Source: Hyphomicrobium sp.
Lineage (GTDB): Bacteria; Pseudomonadota; Alphaproteobacteria; Rhizobiales; Hyphomicrobiaceae
Assembly: GCA_002928735.1 (NCBI GenBank)
Contig: PERL01000013.1
Location: 1 to 64,000, forward strand
Direction of reading: 5' to 3'
Length of the DNA stretch: 64,000 bases
The notes beneath the pieces were generated by a model. It saw only the letters and a program-made list of their open reading frames with translations, was not told the origin of the DNA and searched no databases. Below are positions 28,814 to 36,944 of the stretch, piece after piece (the stretch's first letter is position 1; the number at the start of each line of letters is the position of its first letter). The translations under genes and the position numbers were made by a program.

Positions 28814-29947
28814 ATGCTCGAACCGCCCGCGCTCCGTGCGCGCCCTCGCGACCCTCGTGTCGACTTCTTCCGCGGTTTGGCGCTGATCTTTATTTTTATC
28901 GACCATATCCCTGATAATACATGGGCTTATGGGACACTGAAGAACTTCGGGTTCGCGGATGCGAGCGAGGTTTTCGTGCTTCTGTCGGGGTATTCGGCGG
29001 CACTCGCTTATGGGCTCGGCAGCGATCGCGGGCCGCTTAAGCCGTCGTTTTACCGGGCGTTCAAACGGGCGGGGCGAATCTATCTCTGGCACATCGCCAT
29101 TCTCATTGCGTCGGCCATCATCCTGTATGCCGCCGCCCACGCGTTCCGCGACCCGGCTTACGTCCACAATATGTTTCTGCAGCGGCTGGGAGACGATCCA
29201 GCCGGGGCGGCGTTTGGGGTGCTGTCGCTCACCTACCAACCCAACCAGATGAACATCCTTCCGCTTTACGTGGTGCTGATGCTCTGGTTTCCGGTGATGC
29301 TGATGCTCTTCCGGCGGGGCGTCGTGCTGACGCTGACGGTCTCGGCCGGCATTTGGGCGGTGGCCAATTACTTCAAGATCAATCTGCCGATGAACACGCC
29401 GGGCGAGGGCTGGTTCTTCAATCCGTTTGCCTGGCAGCTTTTGTTCACAACCGGGGCGGCGGCGGCGATGCTGGGGCGCAGTCACGAGTTGACCAAGAAG
29501 TCCGCGCTGCTGGCCATGGCGATCTTCTACATCTCGTTCTCGTTTCTGTATGCGGCGCCGTGGGTGCCGATCGGCTGGCTGCCGGATCGTCCGCTGCTGC
29601 CGCCCGATCTGATCGGCACGGTGAGCAAGCCCGATCTCTCGGCATGGCGATTCCTGCACGTCCTGGCGCTGGCCTATCTCGCCGGATCGCTGATTCCGGG
29701 CTCGGCGGCGTGGCTGCAACGGCCGGTGGCGCGCGCGATCTCGCTGTGTGGGCGGCATGCGCTGGAGATTTTCGCGCTTGGCACTATTTTGTCTTTTGCT
29801 GCGTGGATCGTCTTGCGCCAGATGGGCACGTCAATGGCGCTGGAGTTTGCCGTATCAGCCCTCGGCGTGGCGGCGATGGCCTATGCGGCCCGCATTCTGA
29901 CCGTTCGAAAGGCCAGCCAATCCGTGCCCACCACAGTGCCCGGCTAA
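28814..29947 (+). CDS. opgC: OpgC-family membrane acyltransferase
   Basis: This is a 377-residue polytopic protein with about ten helices. The N-terminal signature RDPRVDFFRGLALIFIFIDH (residues 11-30) and DASEVFVLLSGYSAALAYG are typical of OpgC, which succinylates osmoregulated periplasmic glucans, and place it in the acyltransferase-3-like superfamily. No opgG/opgH neighbours are in the window. Its stop codon directly abuts the stop of the convergent MBL gene (29947/29948) with no terminator between. Confidence 0.87.
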   Translation: MLEPPALRARPRDPRVDFFRGLALIFIFIDHIPDNTWAYGTLKNFGFADASEVFVLLSGYSAALAYGLGSDRGPLKPSFYRAFKRAGRIYLWHIAILIASAIILYAAAHAFRDPAYVHNMFLQRLGDDPAGAAFGVLSLTYQPNQMNILPLYVVLMLWFPVMLMLFRRGVVLTLTVSAGIWAVANYFKINLPMNTPGEGWFFNPFAWQLLFTTGAAAAMLGRSHELTKKSALLAMAIFYISFSFLYAAPWVPIGWLPDRPLLPPDLIGTVSKPDLSAWRFLHVLALAYLAGSLIPGSAAWLQRPVARAISLCGRHALEIFALGTILSFAAWIVLRQMGTSMALEFAVSALGVAAMAYAARILTVRKASQSVPTTVPG

Positions 29948-30826
29948 TCAAAGACCAGTGACGCCCACCACGTTGCGGGCGTGGACGGCTTCGTAGTCTG
30001 GATAATAGATCAACGTTCCATCATTGAGATCGGCGGCGATAAGGTCGCGCAGGGGGGTGGCGGGGCTTTGGGTGCCGGATGCCATGTCGATCAAGGCGCG
30101 GACATAGCGAGCGGTGGCGGGTATTAGTCCCGGCCCATAGCCGCCCGATGCAATGCGCTCTGGGCAACCGTGATTGGGCAAGATGCGCTTTGGGTATAGT
30201 GCCGCGAGGCGCTTGAGTTCGGGAACATGACGGGTGAGGTTTGCGGGTTCGGCCACGTACGTGACGGTATCTTCCAGTGTATCGCCCGCCAGGAGAAGCC
30301 GGCTCGCGGGAAGCCAGAGTACGACACCGTCATCGCTGTGAATGTCGTAGTGCCGGAGTTCGACATCGATGGCGCCGATTTTCAGCGTGAGCTGATCCTC
30401 GAACGTCCGCGTTGGCATCACAAGCGGGGCGATGGCGGGCGGGCCATCGTACGTTCCCGCTTCGATTGCGGCCTGGTTGTCTCTCATGTGAGCGGCTGTT
30501 CGAGCGCAGGACACAATTTCGCAATCGGCGAATACGGCGTTGCCGGCGATGTGATCGAGATGCCAGTGGCTGAGAACGACAGTGAATCGGCGCACGCCGC
30601 GGGCAGTGAGGGTGGCGCGGATGGTTTGAGCGTGGGTAATCGAGACGTGCGTATCGTAGACTAGGCACTCTTCTCCATCGACGATCGCGTAACTGGCAAT
30701 GCCGAGGGACAGGGCACCGTCATCGACCCAATTGTCACCCGCCGCGAAGCAGTAGCCGGGGATGCGGCCGTCGTAGAATGCGAGCACGTTCGGATGGGGC
30801 TGAAAGATGCGCAGATGGGGGAGCAT
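29948..30826 (-). CDS. MBL-fold metallohydrolase
   Basis: The 292-residue protein has the metallo-beta-lactamase metal site HWHLDHIAGN (HxHxDH), the later ligand Asp in LLAGDTLEDTV and a C-terminal His in PNHGCPERI. The N-terminal part (YCFAAGDNWVDDGALSLGIASYAIVDG) is typical of cytosolic Zn hydrolases of unassigned substrate. I chose the ATG at 30826 because GGAGAGAGAAG precedes it. It is convergent with opgC. Confidence 0.88.
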   Translation of the reverse strand: MLPHLRIFQPHPNVLAFYDGRIPGYCFAAGDNWVDDGALSLGIASYAIVDGEECLVYDTHVSITHAQTIRATLTARGVRRFTVVLSHWHLDHIAGNAVFADCEIVSCARTAAHMRDNQAAIEAGTYDGPPAIAPLVMPTRTFEDQLTLKIGAIDVELRHYDIHSDDGVVLWLPASRLLLAGDTLEDTVTYVAEPANLTRHVPELKRLAALYPKRILPNHGCPERIASGGYGPGLIPATARYVRALIDMASGTQSPATPLRDLIAADLNDGTLIYYPDYEAVHARNVVGVTGL

Positions 30827-30976
30827 GCTTCTCTCTCCGCGCGGGGCGCGATGCGGACAGGGTAGAGAACAACTGCACCGCGTCAACCATTCCAGACGGG
30901 TTGCTGCGTGACTTTACGCGGCCTCTTTTCAAGCGAGAGCGAATGTGCGAGCTTTCAGTTATCGTTCAACAACTGG

Positions 30977-30989
30977 AAGGAGGTGATCC
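30977..30989 (+). promoter_or_regulatory. Extended Shine-Dalgarno, 13 nt complementary to 16S rRNA 3' end
   Basis: AAGGAGGTGATCC is an uninterrupted complement of the canonical 16S rRNA 3' end. Its GGAGG core sits 7 nt before the ATG at 30991. This is by far the strongest ribosome binding site in the window. Confidence 0.8.
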
Positions 30990-30990
30990 G

Positions 30991-31068
30991 ATGTCGAGTG
31001 GGATCTTGAAGGCTGCGATGTTGGGGTCGCATGGGCTTTCTTCGGAACACCTTCCGCTGATAGCCTGA
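30991..31068 (+). CDS. 25-codon small ORF with very strong RBS
   Basis: The predicted peptide is 25 residues (starting MSSGILKAAMLGSHGL and ending PLIA). It has moderate hydrophobicity, no Cys, and no clear transmembrane segment. It is preceded by the extended Shine-Dalgarno and followed 54 nt later by a strong intrinsic terminator, so it looks like a self-contained transcription unit of perhaps 200-250 nt. It could be a real micro-protein, a leader peptide controlling the membrane gene at 31241, or an sRNA whose ORF is incidental. I recognise no family. Confidence 0.5.
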   Translation: MSSGILKAAMLGSHGLSSEHLPLIA

Positions 31069-31121
31069 TGGTCCGCGACGCCGGCGGGCCGATGCCCCCG
31101 GAACTTCGCGCCGGTCTCACG

Positions 31122-31156
31122 GGGCCGCTCGGAAACGAGCGGCCCTTTGTGTTTTT
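31122..31156 (+). terminator. Rho-independent terminator after the small ORF
   Basis: The stem GGGCCGCTC (31122-31130)/GAGCGGCCC (31137-31145) has a 6-nt loop and is followed by TTTGTGTTTTT. It separates the small ORF from the gene at 31241. Confidence 0.88.
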
Positions 31157-31240
31157 GTCTCATCTTGCCACATCGCAAATGCACTCTGCCGTGTTACGGG
31201 CGGCATAGGCTGGGGGCGGCAAACGCGCTAGAACGCGAAC

Positions 31241-31657
31241 ATGACGCATCGCGATTTCCTCTATCGGCTGGCTGGAACCTTGGCTGCGGGACTTCTTCTG
31301 GCAGGGGCCATCCGGCTCGGCCTTGGGGCGCGGTGGTTCGATTTCTACGGCTGGGCTACGGTTCTGTTGGCGACGGCTGTGGCGGTGACGGTTCTGCTCT
31401 GGCGGAGACTTCCGCTTGTGGGCGCGAGCCGTTGGTGGAGCCTCTTGGCCGGTGTGCCGGCCGTCGTCGGCGCTGTCATCCAAATCGGATTTTGGGTGAT
31501 GTTTTTCCGCACCGGCGGGAGCAACCCCACGCTCGGGGTGGCGCGGGAGATGGTGCTGCCAACGTTGGATGCGGCTCTGCCGTTTATAATCGCGATATGG
31601 CTGGCCATTTCAGCCGGGCTGATAACCAAGGCAGGTCGGCCTGGAGCCGGGGCATAG
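31241..31657 (+). CDS. Four-helix membrane protein
   Basis: This is a 138-residue hypothetical protein with four predicted helices (LAGTLAAGLLLAGAIRLGLG, WATVLLATAVAVTVLLW, LAGVPAVVGAVIQIGFWVMFF, ALPFIIAIWLAISAGLI) joined by short loops. There is no recognisable domain. It is preceded by a terminator, so it has its own promoter unless read-through occurs. No strong ribosome binding site precedes the ATG. Confidence 0.6.
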   Translation: MTHRDFLYRLAGTLAAGLLLAGAIRLGLGARWFDFYGWATVLLATAVAVTVLLWRRLPLVGASRWWSLLAGVPAVVGAVIQIGFWVMFFRTGGSNPTLGVAREMVLPTLDAALPFIIAIWLAISAGLITKAGRPGAGA

Positions 31658-31790
31658 GACCGTGTTCGGATTCCTTAACGACACAGGAAGGAGCCATGCC
31701 GTTCACGCTCCTCGACATATTTTCAACAACGCCTCATGATGCTGGTCTAGGAGAGGGCGTTATCCTACCAATTTGAGGGAGTATATATCC

Positions 31791-32318
31791 GTGTTCAGTC
31801 GTGGTCCCGGTTCCGACGGTACTCAGCCCAAACCTCCCTCCATGCCGGCTATGAGCCCCGCTCCCGCGGCGGCACCAGTGGCGCGCCCGGCCGGGTCGCC
31901 GTTCGACAGAGCGGCCGGTGGCAACGGAACGTCAGTGATTGGCACCGATCTCACGATTATGGGTGAGAAGATCACGATCATTTCGCAGAACAAGCTGACC
32001 ATCGACGGGGATGTCCATGGCGACATCCATGGCCGTCAGGTCGTCATCGGCGAAGAAGGCTCGGTGATCGGCACCGTGAACGCGGAGGCCATCGAAGTGC
32101 GCGGCGGCGTCAAGGGAGCAATCAGGGCGGCCACGGTCACGCTGCATCCGACCGCGCAGGTGGAAGGCGACATCACACATCAGACGCTGGCCATTTCCGA
32201 AGGCGCGCAGTTCGACGGGCGCGTGCGGCGGGCTAAGGACGCGGCGGATTTGAAACCCAATCTCGACGTTTCCGGTTTCGAGACGATCCGGATGCAGGCC
32301 CTGACCAACGGAAGCTAA
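31791..32318 (+). CDS. Bactofilin (polymer-forming cytoskeletal protein)
   Basis: The 175-residue protein has the bactofilin layout: a Pro/Ala-rich disordered N-terminus (residues 1-45), then a right-handed beta-helix of short repeats with alternating hydrophobics and glycines (GTDLTIMGEKITIISQNKL, DGDVHGDIHGRQVVIGEEG, GTVNAEAIEVRGGVKG, and on to EGDITHQTLAISEGAQFDGRV). Such proteins polymerise without nucleotide and organise cell-wall or stalk synthesis. The start is a GTG at 31791, with GAGGGAG about 9 nt upstream. A TTG at 31773 would precede that element and is less likely. Confidence 0.88.
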   Translation: MFSRGPGSDGTQPKPPSMPAMSPAPAAAPVARPAGSPFDRAAGGNGTSVIGTDLTIMGEKITIISQNKLTIDGDVHGDIHGRQVVIGEEGSVIGTVNAEAIEVRGGVKGAIRAATVTLHPTAQVEGDITHQTLAISEGAQFDGRVRRAKDAADLKPNLDVSGFETIRMQALTNGS

Positions 32319-32324
32319 GTCTCC

Positions 32325-33044
32325 ATGGCTTCGACGAACAGATCAGGCTCCGGGACCTCGCGGTACCGGAGCCTTGTTTTTTCCAGGACGGCGCCCGAGG
32401 CCAAACCGGTCGTTCTGCTGACGGGCTTCGGGCCCTTTCCCGGTGTGGAGCGCAATGCGTCGGCGGACCTTGCGCAGACGCTGGCGCGGATGGGGACCGG
32501 GCGGTACGAAAATGTACGTTTTATCGCCGATATTCTGCCGGTCGACTGGCGGCATGCGCCTGTGCGGATCGGCGCGTTGATCGGCCAATATCGCCCGGCG
32601 GTCTCGTTGCACTTCGGCGTCTCGGCACGGGCAACCGGCTTCGTCATCGAGGCCCATGCCTATAACGCGGCGATTATAATGCCGGACGAAGGCGGGCACA
32701 CCGCGGAAACGTCCTATCTCATCTCCGGCGACCGGCCACGGCGTTCGGCGACCCTTCCCGTGCGCCGCATCGTTGGGGATTTGCGTGCCGCTGGATTCCC
32801 AGCGGAGCTGTCGTCTGATCCCGGCCGCTATCTCTGCAACGCCGTGCTTTATCATTCTCTCCGGCACGCGACGCGGACGGCGCCGCGGCAGCGCGCCGGA
32901 TTCATCCACATTCCTGCCACACTCGAAAGCGGCGTCGGTGGTGAGACGTCGTTAATCAGCTGGCCTGATGCAATCGCAGGCGGACTGCGGTTGATCGAGA
33001 CATGCCTCATGCCATTGCGCCGCAGGGAAAGCGTCTTATCTTAA
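32325..33044 (+). CDS. pcp: Pyroglutamyl-peptidase I (C15 family)
   Basis: This is a 239-residue cysteine peptidase that removes N-terminal pyroglutamate. LLTGFGPFPGVERNAS is the family N-terminal motif (residues 31-46). The catalytic residues appear to be Glu109 (GFVIEAHAYN), Cys171 (YLCNAVLYHS) and His195 (FIHIP); the spacings of 62 and 24 residues fit the family. The start ATG lies 6 nt after the bactofilin stop. No alternative start exists between it and the conserved motif, yet a terminator-like hairpin falls within codons ~8-19. Confidence 0.87.
   Translation: MASTNRSGSGTSRYRSLVFSRTAPEAKPVVLLTGFGPFPGVERNASADLAQTLARMGTGRYENVRFIADILPVDWRHAPVRIGALIGQYRPAVSLHFGVSARATGFVIEAHAYNAAIIMPDEGGHTAETSYLISGDRPRRSATLPVRRIVGDLRAAGFPAELSSDPGRYLCNAVLYHSLRHATRTAPRQRAGFIHIPATLESGVGGETSLISWPDAIAGGLRLIETCLMPLRRRESVLS
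32346..32382 (+). terminator. Intrinsic terminator inside the 5' end of pcp
   Basis: GGCTCCGG (32346-32353) pairs with CCGGAGCC (32366-32373). An inner ACC/GGT pairs around a TCGC loop, and TTGTTTTTT follows. It looks like the terminator of the bactofilin transcript but lies within the first 20 codons of pcp, so it may act as an attenuator. Confidence 0.7.
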
Positions 33045-33113
33045 GTTTCATCCGGCTGGGTTCCTTCGGTTTGCGCGTCCCCGGTTGCAGTCTTTGCAGG
33101 AGTTTTGCGCACC

Positions 33114-33647
33114 ATGTCGCCCGCTCAGCGCCGCCGCGCGGCCCATCAGTACCGCCGGAGCACGTCCATGTTCGCCACCATCGTCATGTCGGCCGGAATT
33201 ATCATGGCGTTGACCGGAGCGGTGGGGGCGTGGCGGGGCATCCTCACGCAGTCGTGGCCAACGGTTGAGGCGACGCTCATCACCAACGCGCTGGAGACGG
33301 CGACGGGTACACGCGCGATTCCGATGACCGATCGGCTGCGTGGTGGGATCAAGGAAACGGTGGAGACCGAACAGTTGGCCCTGACCTATCGCTACACGGT
33401 GGATGGCGTGCCGTTCGAAGGGCACAAGCTGGAGCCGTGGGATTTCGGGTTGCCGGGGCAGGCGAAGATGAAGGCGGTGGCGGCGCTTGGCTCGGGGGCC
33501 AAGCATACGGTTTCGTATGATCCTCAAGACCCCAGGCGCGCCTATCTGAAGGCCGGACCAAGCACCACGTCTCTGACGTTGCTGACGATCGGCGGGGTAT
33601 TAATGGCGGTGGGGTTTTTCATCGGACGGGTGCAGCGCCGCGCGTAA
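33114..33647 (+). CDS. DUF3592 membrane protein
   Basis: The 177-residue protein has an N-terminal helix (FATIVMSAGIIMALTGAVGAW), an extracytoplasmic beta-rich DUF3592 domain (WPTVEATLITNAL... LTYRYTVDGVPFEGHKLEPW... HTVSYDPQDPRRAYL) and a C-terminal helix (LTLLTIGGVLMAVGFFIG). The DPxxP-type turn before the last helix is typical of the family. The function is unknown. GCAGGAG lies 11 nt before the ATG at 33114. Confidence 0.82.
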   Translation: MSPAQRRRAAHQYRRSTSMFATIVMSAGIIMALTGAVGAWRGILTQSWPTVEATLITNALETATGTRAIPMTDRLRGGIKETVETEQLALTYRYTVDGVPFEGHKLEPWDFGLPGQAKMKAVAALGSGAKHTVSYDPQDPRRAYLKAGPSTTSLTLLTIGGVLMAVGFFIGRVQRRA

Positions 33648-33674
33648 CGTCACGCGGCGCTGCTATCCAGCGAT

Positions 33675-35627
33675 TTACTCGGCTGCCTGGCCTTCGAGGA
33701 AGGCGTGGGCATCTTCCTGGCGCTCGAAGATGTGGGGCGCGAGGCCGCGCTTGGACAGCGCTTCCTGCATCTTCAGACGCATGAAGGCGGACGTCGTGTA
33801 GCGCGTGGTCGTCAGGTAGTGATCGTCCATCATGTATTGGATCATCTCGGCGTAGTCGTCGTAGAGATCCTCGGCGATGCGGCAGCCGTCATGGTTGACG
33901 ACCGAGTTGACACGGCGGCCGGCGGCGACGCATGCGGCGACCAGCGTCTTGCGGAGGTCGTCGATGTCGCTCTTCTTGCGGACGCTCCAGCCTTCGAGGT
34001 TGACGAAGAGGATGTTGCGGTCGCTGTCGTAGCTGACGCGTTCCGAGAGCTTGAGGTTCAAGAGTTCGGACAAGAGTTCCATCGGCTCGTCGACGAAGAT
34101 GCGGCGATCCATGGGCATCGGCTTGTTGATGATGGGCTTGAAGTCCATGTGGGCGAGAATGTGCTTCTCGATATCAATGCCGGGGGCGACTTCGATCAAT
34201 TCCAGACCGCCGGGGGTGAGCTGGAACACGCAGCGCTCGGTGACGTAGATGACGGGTTGCGACTTGCGACTGGCGTAGGGGCCGGAGAAGGTGATCTGCT
34301 CGACGTTGTTGACGAACTTGCGGGCGCGGCCTTCTTTCACGATCTTAAGCTTGCCGTAGTGGATTTCAACTTCCAGGCCGCCGGCGGTGAAGGTGCCGGC
34401 GAAGACGACGGCGCGGGCGTTTTGCGAGATGTCGATGAAGCCGCCGCAGCCGTTCAGGCGGCCGCCGAACTTCGACGTATTGACGTTGCCGAACTGGTCG
34501 CATTCGGCCATGCCGAGGCAGGTCAGGTCGAGACCGCGGCCGTGGTAGAAGTCGAACATCTGGTTTTGGTCGATGATGGCATGCGCGTTGGCGGAGGCGC
34601 CGAAGCTTGATCCGCCCGCCAGAACGCCACCGATGGCACCGGCTTCGGTTGTCATCACAATGTAGGGCGTGACGCGCTCTTCTGCGGCCACTGCGGCGAC
34701 ACCGTCGGGCGCACCGACGCCGAGATTGATCACGCCGTTGGGTGGGAGTTCGAAAGCGGCGCGGCGGGCGATGATCTTGCGCTCGTCGAGATCCATTTTG
34801 GGCATGGCATCGACAGGGATGCGGATTTCGCCGGAGAGCGCCGGGTTATACATGACGCCGTAGTTCATGCGGTGCATCTCGGGCTCGGTGGCAACGACCA
34901 CGCAATCGACGAGAATTCCGGGAACGCGCACGTCCTTGGGCTTGATTGAGCCCTGCTCGACGATGCGCTCAACCTGCGCAATGACAACGCCGCCGTTGTT
35001 GTGCGCAGCCATGGCCTGGGCGAGAACATCGAGGGTGAGGCACTCTTTTTCCATCGAGAGGTTGCCGGAGGGGTCGGCGCTGGTGGCGCGAATGAGCGCA
35101 ACATCGATGGGCGTTGCCTTATAGAAAAGCCACTCTTCGCCTTCGACTTCGACGTGTTTAACGATGTCTTCGGTCGTCACCTCGTTAACCTTGCCGCCGC
35201 CGAGGCGGGGATCGACATAGGTGTGCAGGCCGACTTTGGTGAAGAGACCGGGTGAGCCGGCAGCGCAGGAGCGGTAGAGTTTGGAGATGACGCCCTGGGG
35301 AAGATTGTAGCCGGTGATTTTGTTTTCTTGGGCAGCTTGGGCGACTTTCGGCATGCGGCCGAAGTTGGCGGCGATGACGCGCGTGAGCAGACCTTCATGA
35401 TGGAGGCGGCCGGTGCCGAGGCCCTTCGAGTCGCCAGCGCCGGCGCACATGATGAGCGTGCAAGCCTTGGGCGCTTTGGTTTCGACGTAGCGCTTTTCGA
35501 GCGCGGCATGGAGGGCTTCGGGAATACAACTTTGCACGAAGCCGGTGGTGCAGATGACATCGCCGTCCTTGATCAGGGCGATGGCCTGTTCGGCGGAAAT
35601 GACTTTATTCTTCGCTCTGGCTTCCAT
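33675..35627 (-). CDS. Fused acyl-CoA:acetate/3-ketoacid CoA transferase
   Basis: This 650-residue class I CoA transferase has the alpha-like half (~1-270) and beta-like half (~285-520) in one chain. The active-site Glu that forms the CoA thioester lies in MTTEAGAIGG (Glu328). It transfers CoA between short-chain carboxylates. A further ~130-residue C-terminal region (from ~520: RRIFVDEPMELLSELLNL... YMMDDHYLTTTRYTTSAF) is not part of the minimal propionate CoA-transferase and occurs in some alphaproteobacterial members. It is monocistronic and convergent with the DUF3592 gene. The substrate is uncertain. Confidence 0.88.
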   Translation of the reverse strand: MEARAKNKVISAEQAIALIKDGDVICTTGFVQSCIPEALHAALEKRYVETKAPKACTLIMCAGAGDSKGLGTGRLHHEGLLTRVIAANFGRMPKVAQAAQENKITGYNLPQGVISKLYRSCAAGSPGLFTKVGLHTYVDPRLGGGKVNEVTTEDIVKHVEVEGEEWLFYKATPIDVALIRATSADPSGNLSMEKECLTLDVLAQAMAAHNNGGVVIAQVERIVEQGSIKPKDVRVPGILVDCVVVATEPEMHRMNYGVMYNPALSGEIRIPVDAMPKMDLDERKIIARRAAFELPPNGVINLGVGAPDGVAAVAAEERVTPYIVMTTEAGAIGGVLAGGSSFGASANAHAIIDQNQMFDFYHGRGLDLTCLGMAECDQFGNVNTSKFGGRLNGCGGFIDISQNARAVVFAGTFTAGGLEVEIHYGKLKIVKEGRARKFVNNVEQITFSGPYASRKSQPVIYVTERCVFQLTPGGLELIEVAPGIDIEKHILAHMDFKPIINKPMPMDRRIFVDEPMELLSELLNLKLSERVSYDSDRNILFVNLEGWSVRKKSDIDDLRKTLVAACVAAGRRVNSVVNHDGCRIAEDLYDDYAEMIQYMMDDHYLTTTRYTTSAFMRLKMQEALSKRGLAPHIFERQEDAHAFLEGQAAE

Positions 35628-35956
35628 GGATAAGGCGTCTCCCCGAGGTCATTATCCGGTCCGGGTCTTGATGCCCGGCCGCTGCCGTCTTGATCAATGA
35701 ATGGATCATACTTTCGGCGAAGATACATAGCGGGAAGTCCCGGGTGGGTGTCCTACTCCCCTGGGTAGAACCTGCCTATCCGAAGGGCGCGGCGGTCGCG
35801 CGCAGCTCCGATTATGTGCGCTGCAGCATGGACCTTGGAGGCTGAGGGAATGGGAGACTTTGGCCTTAACCCAAAGATTGGCCGCATTCGCGCTCGATGG
35901 TGAGACCCGTTTGTTGTTCCGACCTTGGCTCGAACCTTGAGGAGGCGACCGCAGCC
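35628..35956. other. Intergenic region, no gene seen
   Basis: These 329 nt separate divergent genes (the CoA transferase and a secreted protein) and should contain two promoters. Short open frames here overlap the neighbouring gene in antisense and show no protein-like features. I see no strong hairpin or operator. Confidence 0.5.
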
Positions 35957-36433
35957 ATGCATTCCCGTTTTGCAAAATCCTTGCTGTGCGCCGGTTTGGC
36001 GATGCTGGTGCAGGCGCCGGCCAGCCTAGCAACTTCGTTTCAGGATCTGGCCGGGACGTGGCGCGGCGTTGGACGGGTACAGTTGCTGTCCGGACAATCG
36101 GAGGCTTTGAGTTGCAAGGCCTACTTTACGGCGAAAGAAGACGGGAACGGTTTGGGCATCGCGCTTGCCTGCGCCAGTGCGTCGAACAAGATCGACCTCA
36201 GGGCCGCCTTGGCCCAGACGGGAGAGGCCATTTCGGGGTCTTGGGAGGAGCGATCGTTCAACTCGACGGGGTCGGTGGCCGGGACGTTTGGGAACGATCG
36301 GATCGACCTCACGATCGACGGCACGATCAAGGCGACCATGTCGATTACGCTCGAGGGTAAGAGCCAATTGATCTCGATTGCCACCGAGGGGCAGGGCTTC
36401 CGGTCGGTCGATCTGGAATTGGAGCGCAGCTAG
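35957..36433 (+). CDS. Secreted hypothetical protein, beta-rich
   Basis: The 158-residue protein has a signal peptide (residues 1-25, SLLCAGLAMLVQAPASLA). The mature part is predicted beta-barrel-like: FQDLAGTWRGVGRVQL opens with the LxGxWxG pattern seen in lipocalin-like small secreted proteins, and alternating strands follow to the end. Two Cys (SCKAYF, ALACAS) could pair. I chose the ATG at 35957 for the signal peptide; GAGGAGG lies about 12 nt upstream. Proteins like this are common in Hyphomicrobiales; the function is unknown. Confidence 0.7.
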   Translation: MHSRFAKSLLCAGLAMLVQAPASLATSFQDLAGTWRGVGRVQLLSGQSEALSCKAYFTAKEDGNGLGIALACASASNKIDLRAALAQTGEAISGSWEERSFNSTGSVAGTFGNDRIDLTIDGTIKATMSITLEGKSQLISIATEGQGFRSVDLELERS

Positions 36434-36568
36434 GCGCGCGAGCGCGACTTGTAGGCGCTCAAGCGCGGCTGGCGGGACACGCTTTTCTGCGCAGAGTCAT
36501 GGTATTGATGCGTCATGCTTCGCTGGATCGAATGGGTCCGGCCCTATGATCGATCCTGGAGATTCGTT

Positions 36569-36940
36569 ATGCTCATGCGCCGTCCTCATGCCCTGATCCT
36601 CGCACTTGCCACGGGTCTCACGCTCGCCAGCCTCGCGCCGGCCGAGGCGGGGTTCAAGCGTGGCCGGGGATACAATGGCGTCGAGGAAGGTGGGGTCGTG
36701 GCGCACAGCCGCTATGGCAACGGCAGCGCGACGGGGCGGGTGCGCGAGGCCCGCAACGGGTTGCAGGTCCAGTTGCCCGGCGGGACGTGGGAATACTGCC
36801 GCGCCAGTTGCTCGGAAACGCTGCGCGTTGAGACCGTCGACAAGTTCGAGAACCACGGCGTGATGCAGGGCTACGGCACCGCCACCCAGGAATGCGGGAT
36901 CTTCGGTTGCCTCGACCTCGGCGCCGGCTGGCGGGACTAA
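36569..36940 (+). CDS. Small secreted hypothetical protein
   Basis: The 123-residue protein has a signal peptide (RRPHALILALATGLTLASLAPAEA) and a mature domain of about 95 residues rich in Gly, with four cysteines (EYCRASCSETL and QECGIFGCLD), arranged as CxxxC and CxxxxC. I chose the ATG at 36569 with GGAG 7 nt upstream. I recognise no domain. It is convergent with the MBL gene, only 4 nt away. Confidence 0.68.
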   Translation: MLMRRPHALILALATGLTLASLAPAEAGFKRGRGYNGVEEGGVVAHSRYGNGSATGRVREARNGLQVQLPGGTWEYCRASCSETLRVETVDKFENHGVMQGYGTATQECGIFGCLDLGAGWRD

Positions 36941-36944
36941 CCTT

